This document shows, piece after piece, positions 34,971 through 46,949 of a stretch of 64,000 nucleotides of DNA. How positions within the stretch are numbered: position 1 is the first letter of the stretch; every line of letters starts with the position of its first letter. The notes under the pieces are model-generated. The model was not told where the DNA came from. It was given only the letters and a program-made list of their open reading frames with translations, and ran no database searches. A program made the translations under genes and the position numbers. Source of the DNA: Ancylostoma caninum (Eukaryota > Nematoda > Chromadorea > Rhabditida > Ancylostomatidae); NCBI GenBank assembly GCA_037903475.1, contig JBAJFG010000425.1, positions 186,001 through 250,000 on the forward strand, given 5' to 3'.

Positions 34971-35091
34971 TATGCGTCCTAGCAAAAATTTCAGAAAAGT
35001 TTAGATCGCTTCTATAGAAGGAATTTTTCCGAGAAAATCCACGAGACTTCCTGGAAATGTGTTTTTGCGCTAATTTCCCCTGTTTTAGCAA

Positions 35092-35717
35092 CTAGCTGAT
35101 ATGAAGCAGTCCACAGATTAAGGCGGGATGAGACTTAGGGGCTATGTCCGTAGAAAATTCAAAAAATATTGGACGCGCCTTTTCACAAGCAATGTCGGTC
35201 CCCCGTAAGTAGTAGTCGACCGTAATTTTCCCGGACTTCTTCGTAGCGACGGGTTGCCCAAAGCGCTCGAAGGGTATTCCTTGTTTTTTGGCATGAAGAC
35301 GAAGCTGGAAATTATGCACCATCGTCCTGCTTTAACGTGCCAAGATCTTCTTTAATTCATACCTCATTGTTAAAGTCACTGACGTATTTCGTAACTTCGG
35401 ACTGATCGGAAGGCCATGGTCGCCTGAGTACAAATATGACTACCCCCAGCACTGGGGATGCTGTGGTTGTGGAAGAGGTTGCGGGAAGTGGTTTTCGACT
35501 ATGAGGTGGATGTGCTAGAGATGGTGGGCGAAAGCCAGGAAGTGGATGTGATGGAAGTGGTTGGTGAAAGCCAGGAAGTGGATTTGATAGAGATGGTTGG
35601 CGAAAACATGCCTGAAAAAGCTAGTAATTAATCAAGTACTTTTGCACCTTTTGTAGGTTCCTTAAAACTCACCAGTGCGGTGCTGATGACAGTGAAGAGG
35701 AAAATTACTGTCGTCAT
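35092..35717 (-). CDS. Secreted proline-rich protein, family unknown
   Basis: Three exons: 35717-35673, 35611-35363 and 35304-35092, introns of 61 and 58 bp, all junctions in phase 0, giving 168 residues. The signal peptide MTTVIFLFTVISTALA spans intron 1. Residues about 17-55 are Pro-rich with a repeated unit (NPLPGFHQPLPS, HPLPGFRPP). A short Thr/Ser stretch follows (ATSSTTTASP). The C-terminal half looks like an ordinary folded domain: DQSEVTKYVSDFNNELRL, FERFGQPV, KITVDYYLRGTDIACEKARP. I do not recognise the family. TATAAAAG lies at 35754-35761, 37-44 bp before the ATG. A MITE lies just past the stop. Without the last splice the frame would stop four bases into intron 2 and give 99 residues. 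Confidence 0.6.
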
Positions 35718-35753
35718 TTCACTGTTCGACACTGCTTCTGTCTATTGGACGCA

Positions 35754-35761
35754 CTTTTATA
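35754..35761 (-). promoter_or_regulatory. TATA box of the proline-rich gene
   Basis: TATAAAAG on the minus strand, 37-44 bp upstream of the ATG at 35717. Confidence 0.55.
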
Positions 35762-35990
35762 CACCAGGAAACCATTTGCAATGCGTGATATTCTTTCTAA
35801 TATTAACCTTATGATCAAGGCGGAATAGCAAATATAAATTACGCCCATTCCTCCGATGCATCACAAAATAGCACGTCATTTTGAAGGGAATTGACCATCT
35901 CTAATCTTGGATGTGATCATCAACATTTTTTTTTGTTTTTGAGACTATGAATTACATACGAAGGAAGCCTGCCATTCGTTACACTCTGAA

Positions 35991-38370
35991 TATGTACTAT
36001 AGCGATTTCTAACATCCCCGCTAACCAATCCATACATCTCTTGAGCAATATTAACGTGCCGCAGCCGCATGCCAAACGACCGAAGCTAGCGCCACTTCCC
36101 ATACCCAAATTTTGAGGACAGTTACGAGAGTGGGATCAGTTCTGGGGCATATTCGAGGCAACAATCCGTATTAGGGATATCAATAAGATTGAGAAAATGA
36201 ATTATTTGCTGGAAGCTCTCCAAGGCCCAGCAAAGTATGAGGTAAAAGATTCGCAAATCACTGCTGACAATTACGACGTTGCCTAGCAAATCCTCGAGAG
36301 GAGATACGATAATACTGAGGAGGTCGTAGCCCAAATTCTTCAGAACCTTCATGACCTGCAGCCGAGATGCAGTAATATCGTGGATCAAAGGCAGATGCTG
36401 GACAAAATTATCCCAATCATTTCCCAATTGAAGCAAAAAGGAGAAAATACGAACACGTAACATACAGTGCGTTTCATAATTATAGGGGCACCCGACTTTT
36501 TGCTGTAGAGAGCTTCATCGTGAACCGATCGATCTGATTTTTTCTTTATTCAATTCAGAATGTGAAATAACCTCTAGAGGCACTTTTTCATTAACATCAT
36601 CAATACATAAGATTTTTATAGAGAAAGATAGAAAAACCAGTGTTTCAAAATTATAGGGACACTTGGACTTGATGAAACGATTTACCCAGAAAACGGAATC
36701 TGTCAGTGCATTTGTTACCAGTGCGTTATTCCCTATCCATTGCCAATCCAAACCTTCGGTTCTTCAAACTGGTGAAGGTGTTCTAGATGAGGTTCGGCCC
36801 GACATCGATCTTAGTTTCTGAACAGTGCTTTAAAGTTTTTTTTTAGCATAAAAGTTCTGGACGCATTAAGCATGGAACCATCTAGAATTTGTCTTAGAAC
36901 CATTTTCTACTAGAAATGAGTGTTTACAAGCACTCTTCAGGTACAAGGCGTCGAGTTTGTGGCAGCTTTATCGTGCTGTGGTGCCTTGACCCACGGGGAT
37001 AACTGCACTTTCTTGAACCAAAGCAAACTTTTGTCAACGATAACCACTCAGATTTGATGTAGAATGATCACACAGGATTTGCTAAACGTCACTATTCTAA
37101 ATTCTAATTGATACAAAGGCGATGAACAGCCTACGCCATGCACGAGATCCCATCGACACTGCACACAGTCGCTTCCTAAATCCCATCATAAAAGGAAACA
37201 TAATTGTGGCCTTAATTCTTCAATAAGGCCTCTTTTCTGTATGAATCCATCGAATTCTCTCTTATTCATGAGATCAGATAAAATTTCTGGAGAAATGAAT
37301 TAGTTTTCCAAGACGGTACTTGGGAGGCGAAATGGCTTGTTCGAGCATGTCATGTCGTGCACTGCGTAAGTTGTTCAGCGTTTTTGAATCAACGAGAGTT
37401 CAACATAGTGGCATTCGTCAAATCCTGTCTGATCATTCAACACCACATCTCAGTGGTTATCGTTGACAAAATTTTGCTTTGGTTCAAGAAAGTGCAGTTA
37501 TCCCAGTGGGTCAAGGCACCACAGCACGATAAAGCTGCCACAAACTCGACGCCTTGAACCTGAAAAGCGCTTGTAAACACTCATTTCTAGCGGGAAATGG
37601 TTCTAAGACAAATTCTAAATGGTTCCATGCTTGATGCGTCCAGAACTTTTATGCTAAAAAAAACTTTAAAGCATAGTTCGAGAAACTAAGATCGATGCTG
37701 AGCCGAACCTCTTCTGGAACGCCTTCATAAGTTTGAAGCACCGAAGGTTTGGATTAGCAATGGATAGGGAATAACGCACTGGTAACAAATGCACTGACAG
37801 ATTCCGTTTTCTGGGTAAATCGTTTTATCAAGTCCAAGTGTCCCTACAATTTTGAAACACTGGTTTTTTTTTATCTTTCTCTATAAAAATCTTATATATT
37901 GAAGATGTTGATGAAAAGCATGTCTCTAGAGGTTATTTCACATCCTGAATTGAATAAAGAAAAAATCAGATCGATTGGTTCACGCTGAAGCTCGCTACAG
38001 CAAAAAGTCGGGTGTACCTATAATTATGAAACACACTGTATGCGACGTACAATTTTGGCGAAGTTTATGGACAAGGTGCAACGATCCATGCTGAAAATGA
38101 AAGCAAATCTTGCCAGTGATCAATGGACGACACTGAGCTTGCTATCAAATCTTCAGGAATTTTTCGACATGGAAGATCAAATAAAATTTTTTCGAAAATT
38201 TTTGAGCTTGCGGTCGTCACGACTTGTGTTAGCTCTCCAGGAGTTTCGAATGAGTTCATGGAGGAACCTCTACTTGCGGAAAGCCCGTGAGAAAGTGTTC
38301 GGTCTAATACAAAGTCTTGTACCGTATTTTTTGGAAGTGATAGAGGTAGGGATTTGTTTTAATGAGTAGC
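35991..38370 (+). pseudogene. BEL/Pao retrotransposon gag relic, split by a fold-back element
   Basis: Plus-strand frame with LPIPKF, EWDQFWGIFEATIR, MNYLLEALQGPAKYEV and LERRYDNTEEVVAQ is the DUF1759-type gag domain of BEL/Pao elements. It has stops at 36113-36115, 36284-36286 and 36458-36460. After the element at 36465-38038 the same gag continues (RTILAKFMDKVQRSM, LASDQWTTLSLLSNLQEF). The flanks are in the same frame once the element and one TA are discounted. Pol, LTRs and zinc knuckles are absent. Confidence 0.8.
36465..38038. mobile_element. Fold-back Tc1-type element, about 0.67-kb arms
   Basis: TA at 36463-36464 and 38039-38040. Ends CAGTGCGTTTCATAATTATA and TATAATTATGAAACACACTG. The two arms (about 36465-37137 and 37360-38038) are inverted copies with scattered differences, around a loop of about 220 bp. 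No intact transposase. Integration was into the BEL/Pao gag relic. Confidence 0.9.
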
Positions 38371-38436
38371 GAAAGATCAAGAAAAAGACATGTGTGCACG
38401 GTGTCACTTCACTAGCGCGAAAAAGTGAGAAGTTGA

Positions 38437-39008
38437 AATATGTATATATAAAAATAAATGTCTGTATGTATGTGTGTATGTGTGTATATATGTAACGAAT
38501 AGAAATTGCCGAGTGTTAACCGAACGAGACCAAACTTTGCACACGTGTATCCGGCCGGCGGAAGTTTTAGGTTACTTTGCACCTGGGATTATCGATTGGT
38601 TTATCGATTATATCGATTTTACTGATTTTTCGCTATTTTTCGGTGAAGACATGGTACAGGGGTATGTCGATACGGTGAACACGATTGTGATAACCGTTGT
38701 GACCGTAATGTTGCTTTATCGATTTTATTGATTTTTCGATGTTTTTGCTCACGTGTCGGTGAAACCGTGTCTTCTGGGATTTTCCGAAACGATCAACGTG
38801 AATATGGCAAGCATTTCAGAAGAATTTACCAGCCAAACAACCTTGCCTTATTTTCCAGGGAAGGATACGGGATGAAGAAGTGTCACTTAAGCTGATCATC
38901 AAATGATGAATATCTTGATAGGATTCTTTTGTCTGAACAATTATTGGCATTAGCCTCAAATAGCCGGGAGGAATAGAAGACCCGAGCAAAGCCGGGTACA
39001 CCGGCTAA
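38437..39008 (+). mobile_element. Non-autonomous Helitron
   Basis: Starts near a TATATA/TGTATG-rich stretch followed by AACCGAACGAGACCAAACTT and GCACACGTGTATCC, a leader common in nematode Helitrons. It ends with the hairpin CCCGAGCAAAGCCGGG and CTAA followed by T (CTRR-T). The 5' terminus is approximate. ATCGAT-rich internal repeats match blocks at 4275-4680, 17775-18180 and 57510-57680. Confidence 0.65.
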
Positions 39009-40366
39009 TCTCCCTGTAATACGAGAACTGATGCAGCACGCCGTTGTGAATTAAATTCAGCGCCTAGAAATTCCTAGTGAAGCTGAGTCTCTAGCTTAGC
39101 ATTTTGATCTCTTGAGATGAATAGTATCAGCAAAATAACTGCGAGTTCGCTTCGAAGTGAGGCTTTGTTCAATTGCGTCATCTCTGTCAGGAAAAAGTCA
39201 GTGCTGTGCAGTTGTAAGGTGGATATTGAAGTTGAGACGGTGCAAACATTACTCTGCTACACTCTGTGTATTACACTCTGTGCACACCTCTTCGTCTGAT
39301 CTTTCAGTCCTGCTACGAGGGTGGGTTGAAAAGTTTCCGGAATAACCAGAAAAGAGTTGCTGTTTTTCAAATATTTTTATGGGAGTGTATTGAGGAAACC
39401 TCTATATAAATAGACTACGAGTGCCAAGTTGATCTGAAGAAGAGCCTGTTTTAGCACATCTTCGAAGTCAGACAACTTCAACTGCTCTCAAATAGAGATG
39501 AGTGCGAAAATCGAGTGGTCGAGAAAATTTCCAAATGGGGACAAGAACCGCAACTAAACTAATAACTGCCTGGGTGGTGATTTTGCAGACACACCAGACA
39601 CATCAACTTCATGTTCCACCCGTAGTTTCCATATTTGGATAATTAAACAAACTTGCACGCTAGCGAATGTGAGAAGAGTCAAAAAAGGCTATCGCACTAG
39701 GAACTTTCGATGAAATTTTTGTCATGTGTTTTGCAGACAACGAGTAAATGCTATGGAAACAGAGGTAGCCTTCAGCTTCATTTGTTAGCCGCTAGTTCAT
39801 ATTTTAGAGAAGAGCATATGTCCAAAAAATCTTTTTAAAAGATGGGTGCCGCATTTGCATAATTTCGAGCAGGACCGCTAACCAAAGATTCCAGTTAAAA
39901 TTTGAAAGTTTTTACATGCAAACAAAACGATTCTGAGCCAAAAATCGTAACCTATAATAAAGTTCATTTTATGTATCACACGCTTGTAACGAAAGATTAG
40001 TCAAATCAACAGATTTTACCCTTCAAACAAATTTCGAAAAAGAAGAGGTCACTTCATTGAGATGGAATGGTACTGACTTCTGTTTTTGTTCATGCCAAAG
40101 GAATTTTGCAAAACTTTGGAACAACTACTTCTACTTAATTATATACAATATTCGAGGGAATACTATAACCGGAACTTCAAGAAAAGCGCCGAGTTTTAGC
40201 CCAGAAAAATGCTTCGTATCTGTGCGATAGTGTAGCCGCTCATCCAAATGCATTCACCCGACAAAAATGGTAAAAATTACATCTGTAAACTTTCAACATT
40301 CGCCGATATTTCTGCTTTAGCTTCCTCACAATTTGACCTGTTGCGGAAGCTCAAGGTATCCCTGTC
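39009..40366. other. No supported gene
   Basis: At 39316 CGAGGGTGGGTTGAAAAGTT resembles a mariner end, but I found no partner. AT-rich otherwise. Confidence 0.4.
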
Positions 40367-40846
40367 TCACAGAAATTGTTTTGGAAAGGCGCGCTTGTTC
40401 TGACTGCATACGGTTATTTCGATAATTTTGAAAAAAATTCTTCCTGGGGAGAGAATCAAAAAAGGAAAAGAGATCGGACTACGTGGTTTGAGCTTCGAGG
40501 CGATTTGCTTAACAATGAACCATTGACTGCATTTGATTGGATTCGTTTTCATTTCATTCCTGAAACTTTTCAACTCACCCTCGTACTCGCGTAAGTGGAT
40601 CCTATGATACAAACTGTCAGAGAATTTGGGACAAAGCCACGACTCGGTTATGAAAACAAAAACGGGCTTGTGTAGAGAGATCAAGTTAAGTGGTGTATTG
40701 AGTAGCTCATCCAAGGCCATAAATTCCATCTGAGAGTGCGTCAGTGGGCAGGGGGATGCGCGTTCGCGTTGCGAAACCAATTGCAGCAAACTACTGGTCA
40801 CTCGGCTGTTCAGAAATATATAGAGTAAACCAGAAAAATTACACAC
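40367..40846 (-). pseudogene. Endonuclease-domain scrap of a non-LTR retrotransposon
   Basis: In the 159-codon minus frame, MALDELLNTPLNLISLHKP followed by VFVFITESWLCPKFSDS resembles the LTETWL block of APE-type endonucleases of non-LTR elements. The rest is not alignable by eye and no catalytic His-Asp end is present. Confidence 0.45.
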
Positions 40847-41078
40847 TACAAGCAGGCCCGCAGCTCAGCGACAGCCTCCTACGGCGATATAAACGCACGT
40901 CCTTTCTCGGCGCTGTGTGCACATTCGCTACAGATTGTGAACCATAGCTGTTCTATTAAAGGGCCACACCCAACATAATTCTTGAACTGCTGCACCACTA
41001 CTCGTTCACGATAGTGCAGTTTTTTTTTTGAATTTTTCTCACAATTTTCCTCAAAGATCCCATTCCCCTCAAAGCACA

Positions 41079-41289
41079 GGGTGTGGGTCATGATGAGGCA
41101 AAATGGGGCGGTGTCTTCCCACCCTTCGGCGTCGACTCGTCCCCACTCACATTCAAGTTTGCATGGACAACTATGGTGAAATCGCGCGCGAATCAGTGCG
41201 ACTAGGTCCTGAAAGGCGGGACGAGGGTGCGAATGAACCAATCGCAAACACATTGCCCACCCACTTTTGCCTCGTTATGACCCACACTC
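41079..41289. mobile_element. MITE with 9-bp target duplication (Mutator-type), copy 2
   Basis: 211 bp. CAAAGCACA is duplicated at 41070-41078 and 41290-41298. Ends GGGTGTGGGTCATGATGAGG and its near complement. Related to 22905-23114 in ends, size and interior. Confidence 0.88.
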
Positions 41290-42911
41290 CAAAGCACAAC
41301 TACATTCTGAGAACACCAAGGAAGGCATTGGAAGGCAGGATCACCAGGGGCAACTCTTGGGAATTCAACTAAATCCACTGAAGCACCAAAAATTTTCTAA
41401 ACACTAAAATTTGAGAAAAACACTAAATTTCCTGAAAAATAAAAAAACACAAAATATTGGAGGCGGGGGTATTAACGAATAATACGACTAACATAATATG
41501 TACATGTCTCCACACTCGCTTGTTGCGGGCCTCCCAGCAGGGCAATAGGAAACGGCGTACGGTAGCAGCTGAATGGAGATAACAGCTAGAAATTGCCAAT
41601 CTCTGGAAAATGTGAACTCCCGGAAAATTTCCTGATTTTCTTTGTGTTTTCTGCTGATGTGGCAAAAGGCACAATTTTCGAAGTGAAAGCATGGATAGAT
41701 GATGGGAAAACTTGCTATTGTTGGAAAAAGTTTTTCTTGGCAAGAACTGGCATGTATAATCCTCCCAGTATAGTTTAACAGACTTGCACAAATATAAGCC
41801 CACTTCGATTCAGATTGATTCCTTTTCTTATACAATGTACAAGTAAAAATATAGAAAAAATACGAGGCATAATAAACTGTAAACATAAAACATAATAACC
41901 AGATATGCGAATATTCAGGGAATCCAAAAATAAGATTACTACAGAACCAAATTCAAATTTTGTTAATTACTGGTGAATATTTTCAGGACAGAGTTCTAGA
42001 GGTAGCCTAATATGCATTCTACCTGTACTCTTTTTTTGTCTAGTTCACAGGTAGTTTTTGGAGAATTTTTGAATCATTCTCGCAGTACAGCGGTTGAAGC
42101 ATCATTGGAATGATGAGAGCACTTCTGCTATTGTCCTGTAGTTCTCTGATCACTTTCGATAACTTGTGGCAGGAACTCAAGTTTTAGGGTATAGCTTCTG
42201 AATCACAACTAGTATTATTTGTGTGAAGCGCTCTGCGCACGGCATATTATACAGCACGAAGAAACAACTGATACAGTGACCACCTTAACCATAACTCCTT
42301 GTTTAAAGGGTGCAATCTCTGTTGTCACAACCGGCCAAGTTTCGACACACTACACTCACTACTTGAGATATCAGTAATTGTTCTGGAAGATTAGTCCCTG
42401 TTTATGTTTCCACGATTGGATCCCTCTCATGTAGAAAAACCAGAAAAAAAGACTCCCACTGTAGCACGCGACTGGGACTTATTGGATCTGCATGAATAGC
42501 GATCCTCATAAGGTGTCAGCCACAAAAAAGGACCATCTGCAAAACGATGCAAAGAAGACAGAAATCGGCTGAGCAGAGCAGTCCACTGAAAATCTGCTAG
42601 AGTCCGTGTGCTCGGGTGAGGGCGAATCGTTTGAGCATACTTTCTGTTAGCTTTGATTCTGGAAGAGATCGAAAGCTTAATAGCGAAGACCAGAATTCGG
42701 CTCGGAAAACAGCAAAGGCTACCGTCCACATGACCCTCCTCTAAGCCGTAAAATATATGCGGAATTCGCCTGCTAACGGATTCGTATTGACTGTGTCTTA
42801 GTTGTTAATCTGCATGAAAACTTTTGATCATGCTACTGTTGTTGCTTGTAGCTGTTCAAAAGGGGCTTCGTGAATTCCCGCCTTTTTTCGCATTGATTTT
42901 AATCCAATTAA
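41290..42911. other. No supported gene
   Basis: Overlapping minus frames at 41423-41886 and a 100-codon minus frame at 42427-42729 (with PYEDRYSCRSNKSQSR) show no known motif. The latter has an internal TCTTCCAG acceptor and could be an exon, but no partner exon was found. Confidence 0.35.
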
Positions 42912-43338
42912 AGGCAGCACTCACGGAAATTTTTGGGTTGAAGATTTCGCGGTATATTGGGGTTTTTAGGGACATCAAACTCATTAACAACGATGAAGTA
43001 GCGTGAAACACGCGAAAAACACAAAAAATGATGGCAGTATTTCATGTGTGCCCACAGCGCGGACGAGTGTTCCGTGATGGGTCCCGCCACGGAACCCTGC
43101 AAATGGTACGAATTTCATAAACAAGCCCCCTCTGAACCACATGCACACACCCTGTCAACGGCGTTATTTGGCGCGACGGAACCCTAATGTCCAGAGTGGC
43201 AGATGTGTCCACGACAGTATCTTCGCAGGTAGGCGGCCAATCAAGGTGTTCAACTTACTATTGCGATTGTCCAGCGGCCGGCTGCATGGTAAGTGACTCA
43301 TTTCAGAAGTGAAAATTTCCGAGTGCTGAGTGCTGCCT
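42912..43338. mobile_element. TTAA-site element (piggyBac-type MITE), 427 bp
   Basis: TTAA at 42908-42911 and 43339-43342, ends AGGCAGCACTCACGG and GAGTGCTGCCT. Related to 19301-19983. Single ends of the family are visible near 56020 and 48625, and a diverged one at 63377. Confidence 0.85.
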
Positions 43339-43432
43339 TTAAGAACCCATGTTGGGACTTGCGCCACTAATACAGCGACCGAAAACGTTGCACCTTCGGA
43401 GAGTATTGCAAGAGGTTAAGAAAAACCCTTGC

Positions 43433-44531
43433 TCTGGTGGATGATCTTATGAGCAAGTACTGGTAGTGATCCCTGAACATGACCGCGTTTCCCAATAGCG
43501 TGTCCTTTCTTACCTGCTTCCACCACTGTTTCACAATCTAAAAAATGAGTGTTTTGTCAGAAGATAGCTACCCTTGAACTTCTCCATAGCTTCGATTCTG
43601 TCTTTTACACTGGAAACCGCTACCATGTGCTTGTTCTCTAAACCGCCCTGGATCTCGTTTGTAGCACAACTCTGTGTGCGGTCTCTCGCGGCCATTTCCA
43701 AGGTGCAGTCGTACTTTTGAAAAGAATTAGAATTTGTAGAAGATCTGATGTCATTTACTATTACGCACCAGTTCAATCATATTGCTTGCTCGTGGCATGT
43801 AATTGTTGTTTCTTTTTGTCACCTGTCCCATAGCAAGAGAAGATCTGAAATTCTTATCGGGCATCCCAAATGTTGTGCAGCTCGGAAAGTTTGTTACAGA
43901 GCTGTTTCTCAGATTTTTCAGTCAAAACATTGATTGAGGTAGCCAGAGGTGAGAGGGTGTTTTGGGATCAATAGACCTGCGGTAGTTGTGCATTTCAAGA
44001 GCTTTCCTTTTTTTCATATTATCATTCACACCAAAATTCTGGGGACATATTTGGTTTATACCTAAAGTAGAGACAGAAAGTTACGTTGTATTAATTGAGA
44101 GGTACATTTTCACTTATGAACCTCTTCTTGAGAACTACTTGCTGCGTATATTATGATACTGGTGGATACTGGTGTTGGTGCATTTCTTTCTGTGCTGCAG
44201 TGCATTCTGTGAATCCTGGAAATCTCACTGGGATCGAGGTGTCCGTTGGTCGTTGTTACGACACCCTACCCTGGGTTGTAATTGTCACTGTGGTTGTGGT
44301 TGAACTGATGGTTGTGAAGGAACCGATGGTTGTGGATGGATTACCGCCAGAGGCTAAGGTTGATCCTCTTCCTGCGGGCGTGCTAGCAGCTGTACTACCA
44401 ACAGTACTCCCACCAGTACTACCACCTGTTCTTGGAGTTGTCTGGGTAGTGCCGACAGAGGTAATAGCGGTGAACAAGGGTATAGCCCACTTACGAGTAG
44501 AGCTAAGAAACACAAGACGTTTCTGGAACAT
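43433..44531 (-). pseudogene. Decayed paralogue of the mucin-CAP gene
   Basis: Parallel to 24042-26111, with start MFQKRL, Thr/Ser/Gly-rich exon (STTIGSFTTISSTTTTVTIT), then CAP pieces: ICPQNFGVND, MHNYR, NYMPRASNMIEL, YDCTLEMAARDRTQSC, VKQWWKQ. Defects: the first exon is out of frame with the signal peptide and lacks its intron end; a frameshift ends the Thr/Ser frame at GRVS; the acceptor before YDCTLE is CAA instead of CAG; the donor after EAMEK is deleted; the donor after the last kept CAP exon is GC; the final two exons (MAW... and the Cys-rich tail) are missing. The break coincides with one arm of the palindromic repeat seen in introns of the intact gene. Confidence 0.85.
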
Positions 44532-44989
44532 TATTGTGAATGCGCACCGGCTTCATTGGTCTCCTACTTTAATACGGGCAGGTGAAGCCTTGGGCACTGA
44601 CTTTACGCTTGTTTAGAGTACTTCCATTGTATAACAAAAAGTTTTTTCTCCGGTCAAAAAAATCATATCTATCAAGTCCCAAAAATCAATTCCTGACCGG
44701 CACATTCCCCTCCTTTGGCAATGAAAGAGAACAGTGCACTTCTCATTGAGATGTGGTACACTGCCGAGTGCCAACAGTTAATGTATTCAATAGTGCGTGC
44801 TCTGTATTATTCATAATCGATACTTTACGAAGAGCCATATGTTAAAGAGCCGATGATACAATTTTTACTAGATGCGTGCGTTTGACGCGCGTTCGTCTAT
44901 ATGATGGATGAGTAGCATCGCCGACGCAGCTTAGACGCACGCGTTTACGGCCTGGCGGTGGTCGCGCGTTCTTTTCACTGAGTATGTAG

Positions 44990-45235
44990 ATGACGTCGGG
45001 GGTAGCCGCGAGAGCACGTGGAGGGACATCTGCTTGGGTACGTGGGGGGACGTATGTGGGCGCACGTGGGGTGTCCGCTGGGGGAGGGGGGGGGGGTGGC
45101 TACGTGAGGGCACATGGTGGACGTCGGCAATATGAGGGGGGGTAGGTGCCTCGCCATTTGGGGTCCACCCCCAGGTACCACTTGGGGTGGACCCCTTTTC
45201 TACCTGCAGTCGACCCCCACGAATGTCTGAGCAGT
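44990..45235 (-). repeat. GC-rich minisatellite block, inverse of 9590-9800
   Basis: Reverse-orientation relative of the duplication's left end: TCGACCCCCACGAATG...GGTACC, then ACGTGGGGGGACGT-type units. Minus-strand open frames here are low-complexity Pro/His/Arg strings. Confidence 0.75.
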
Positions 45236-45333
45236 TCAAATGCAGGGACGTCTGGAGTGTAGTAAATACTCATTGTTACATAAATTGAATGAAAATTTTT
45301 CTGAACACTGGGGCTACGACGTAGCGCGGCAGA

Positions 45334-45338
<5 letters not shown>

Positions 45339-45375
<37 letters not shown>

Positions 45376-45376
45376 A
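45339..45376. repeat. TA dinucleotide microsatellite
   Basis: About 17 uninterrupted TA units between ATTTATT and ATTTTATT. Confidence 0.95.
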
Positions 45377-46949
45377 TTTTAGGCTCGAAATATCGATTCT
45401 TAGGTTACTTCATCATCCTTTGAGTGGATGCAGCTGTACAGAATGTCACAGAGTTCGGAATAACTTATGTACAAGGTGGCTGGGAAGTATTGGCGCGCAC
45501 AAAAACTTGGTATTTTCGAGAATTTGCGCCCTCGGTCTAATTTTTTTTCCAATCGATAAAACAAGAAAACAGCACTGCATAAATGAGTTGCTCAAAATGT
45601 CAAAAAAAAATTGCCGTGGTACAGGCTTCAAACGGGCGGCCGCAGAAATGGCGATGCGCCGCAAGTTACCCTGACCTTATTCGTCCTCATCTCCGTAAGT
45701 TGAGATCGTTCAAAAAGGGGAATATGTTGCTTGCCAACTCCCATTAGAATAAGTTCTAAACAGGGGGACGGAGTCAGTCACGATGGGTAGGCTGTTCTGA
45801 GGCAGTTCATCCTTTGCTAAAGAGAACCCAGGTATATGAGCATCCAAGAAAGTCAATGTCGATTTTCTCCATGTACATGAATTCAGTCCTGCTAGAGTTT
45901 TCTGTGAAATCTCTTTCCTTCTAGACCACATTCTTGACCATTGGCTCCCCCGGTATAAATCAAGGTCGAATAAATATCAGTTTCAAACAACCAGTCAATA
46001 CTTTTCAGTCACCAACAATGTTTGAACTTCAATGATTTTATAACAAATGACCACAATCATGAACTTTTTTGGCATCATATGGCCTAGGGTTAAAAATGTT
46101 CAAATGGATGCGGTTTGAAACAATACACCGTCTTTATCGCTTTGAATGTGGTCAACAGCAGCTATGACATCTTCGAGAATGAAATCACTATAATCATAGC
46201 ATCCCTCTTTGAGTGTCTTTTGTTTTGTAGCATACATCGCTTTCCTCAGATCACAAAGATGTCTGAATGAGTCTTCCACACTTTCTCACTAATCAATCCA
46301 TCTCACAACAAGCGCTCCATCCAAATTTGAACGCTCAACTGTGGGAGTTGGTGGAAAATGATCCATATGTTTATTTTGTGAAGACACTGTCGGAAATCGT
46401 TTTCACAGTCGCCATTGCGTGCTCTAACACTTCGGAAACGTAGTGATGGAGTACAATACAGAGTGGCCGAGAATTACCCGTGCACCCCCATTTCTACGGG
46501 ACTTCCAGATTTTTTTTCGCGTTATCTTCTCATATTCCTATTACTTCGTTATATTTGGTTCAAGAGTAATAGTTATCTCGAGATGGTTGCCTCCAACGTC
46601 ATGAGCAGTGTTAATATTCAACTGCATCGGGAATAAAGATCTGTGGCGTACATTAAGGATGTGTTGTCCCTGCACCGAATAGCTGTTCAAGATACAACAA
46701 AAAGCTTCAAAACGCTTGTAAACAGTGAGGACAAAAATGGCAGATATTTTGTTCCCACTGCACCAACTCCCAAGGAAGTGAAGGCTGGCCGGAGCAGGAT
46801 TGACAGAAATCCCTAGGTTCCTCTCCCAAAATGGCGATAGTGGTCAGGATCGACCGCAGACCTCCAAGAAAAGTTGTGTGAAAGAAACTGAGCATCTACC
46901 CTTACCATTCTCAAAAGACCCACACCTTACCGGGTACTCTGAGAAAGAA
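45377..46949. other. No supported gene
   Basis: Short open frames only (45710-45931 minus, 46415-46636 plus). No domain recognised. Confidence 0.4.

Noticed and set aside
35434..35453. 20-bp GTAGTC...CTCAG as an intron in the proline-rich gene (minus)
   Set aside because: Too short for a nematode intron, and the frame stays open without splicing.
44095..44616. 173-codon plus open frame
   Set aside because: Antisense of the decayed mucin-CAP paralogue; homology and splice remnants are on the minus strand.
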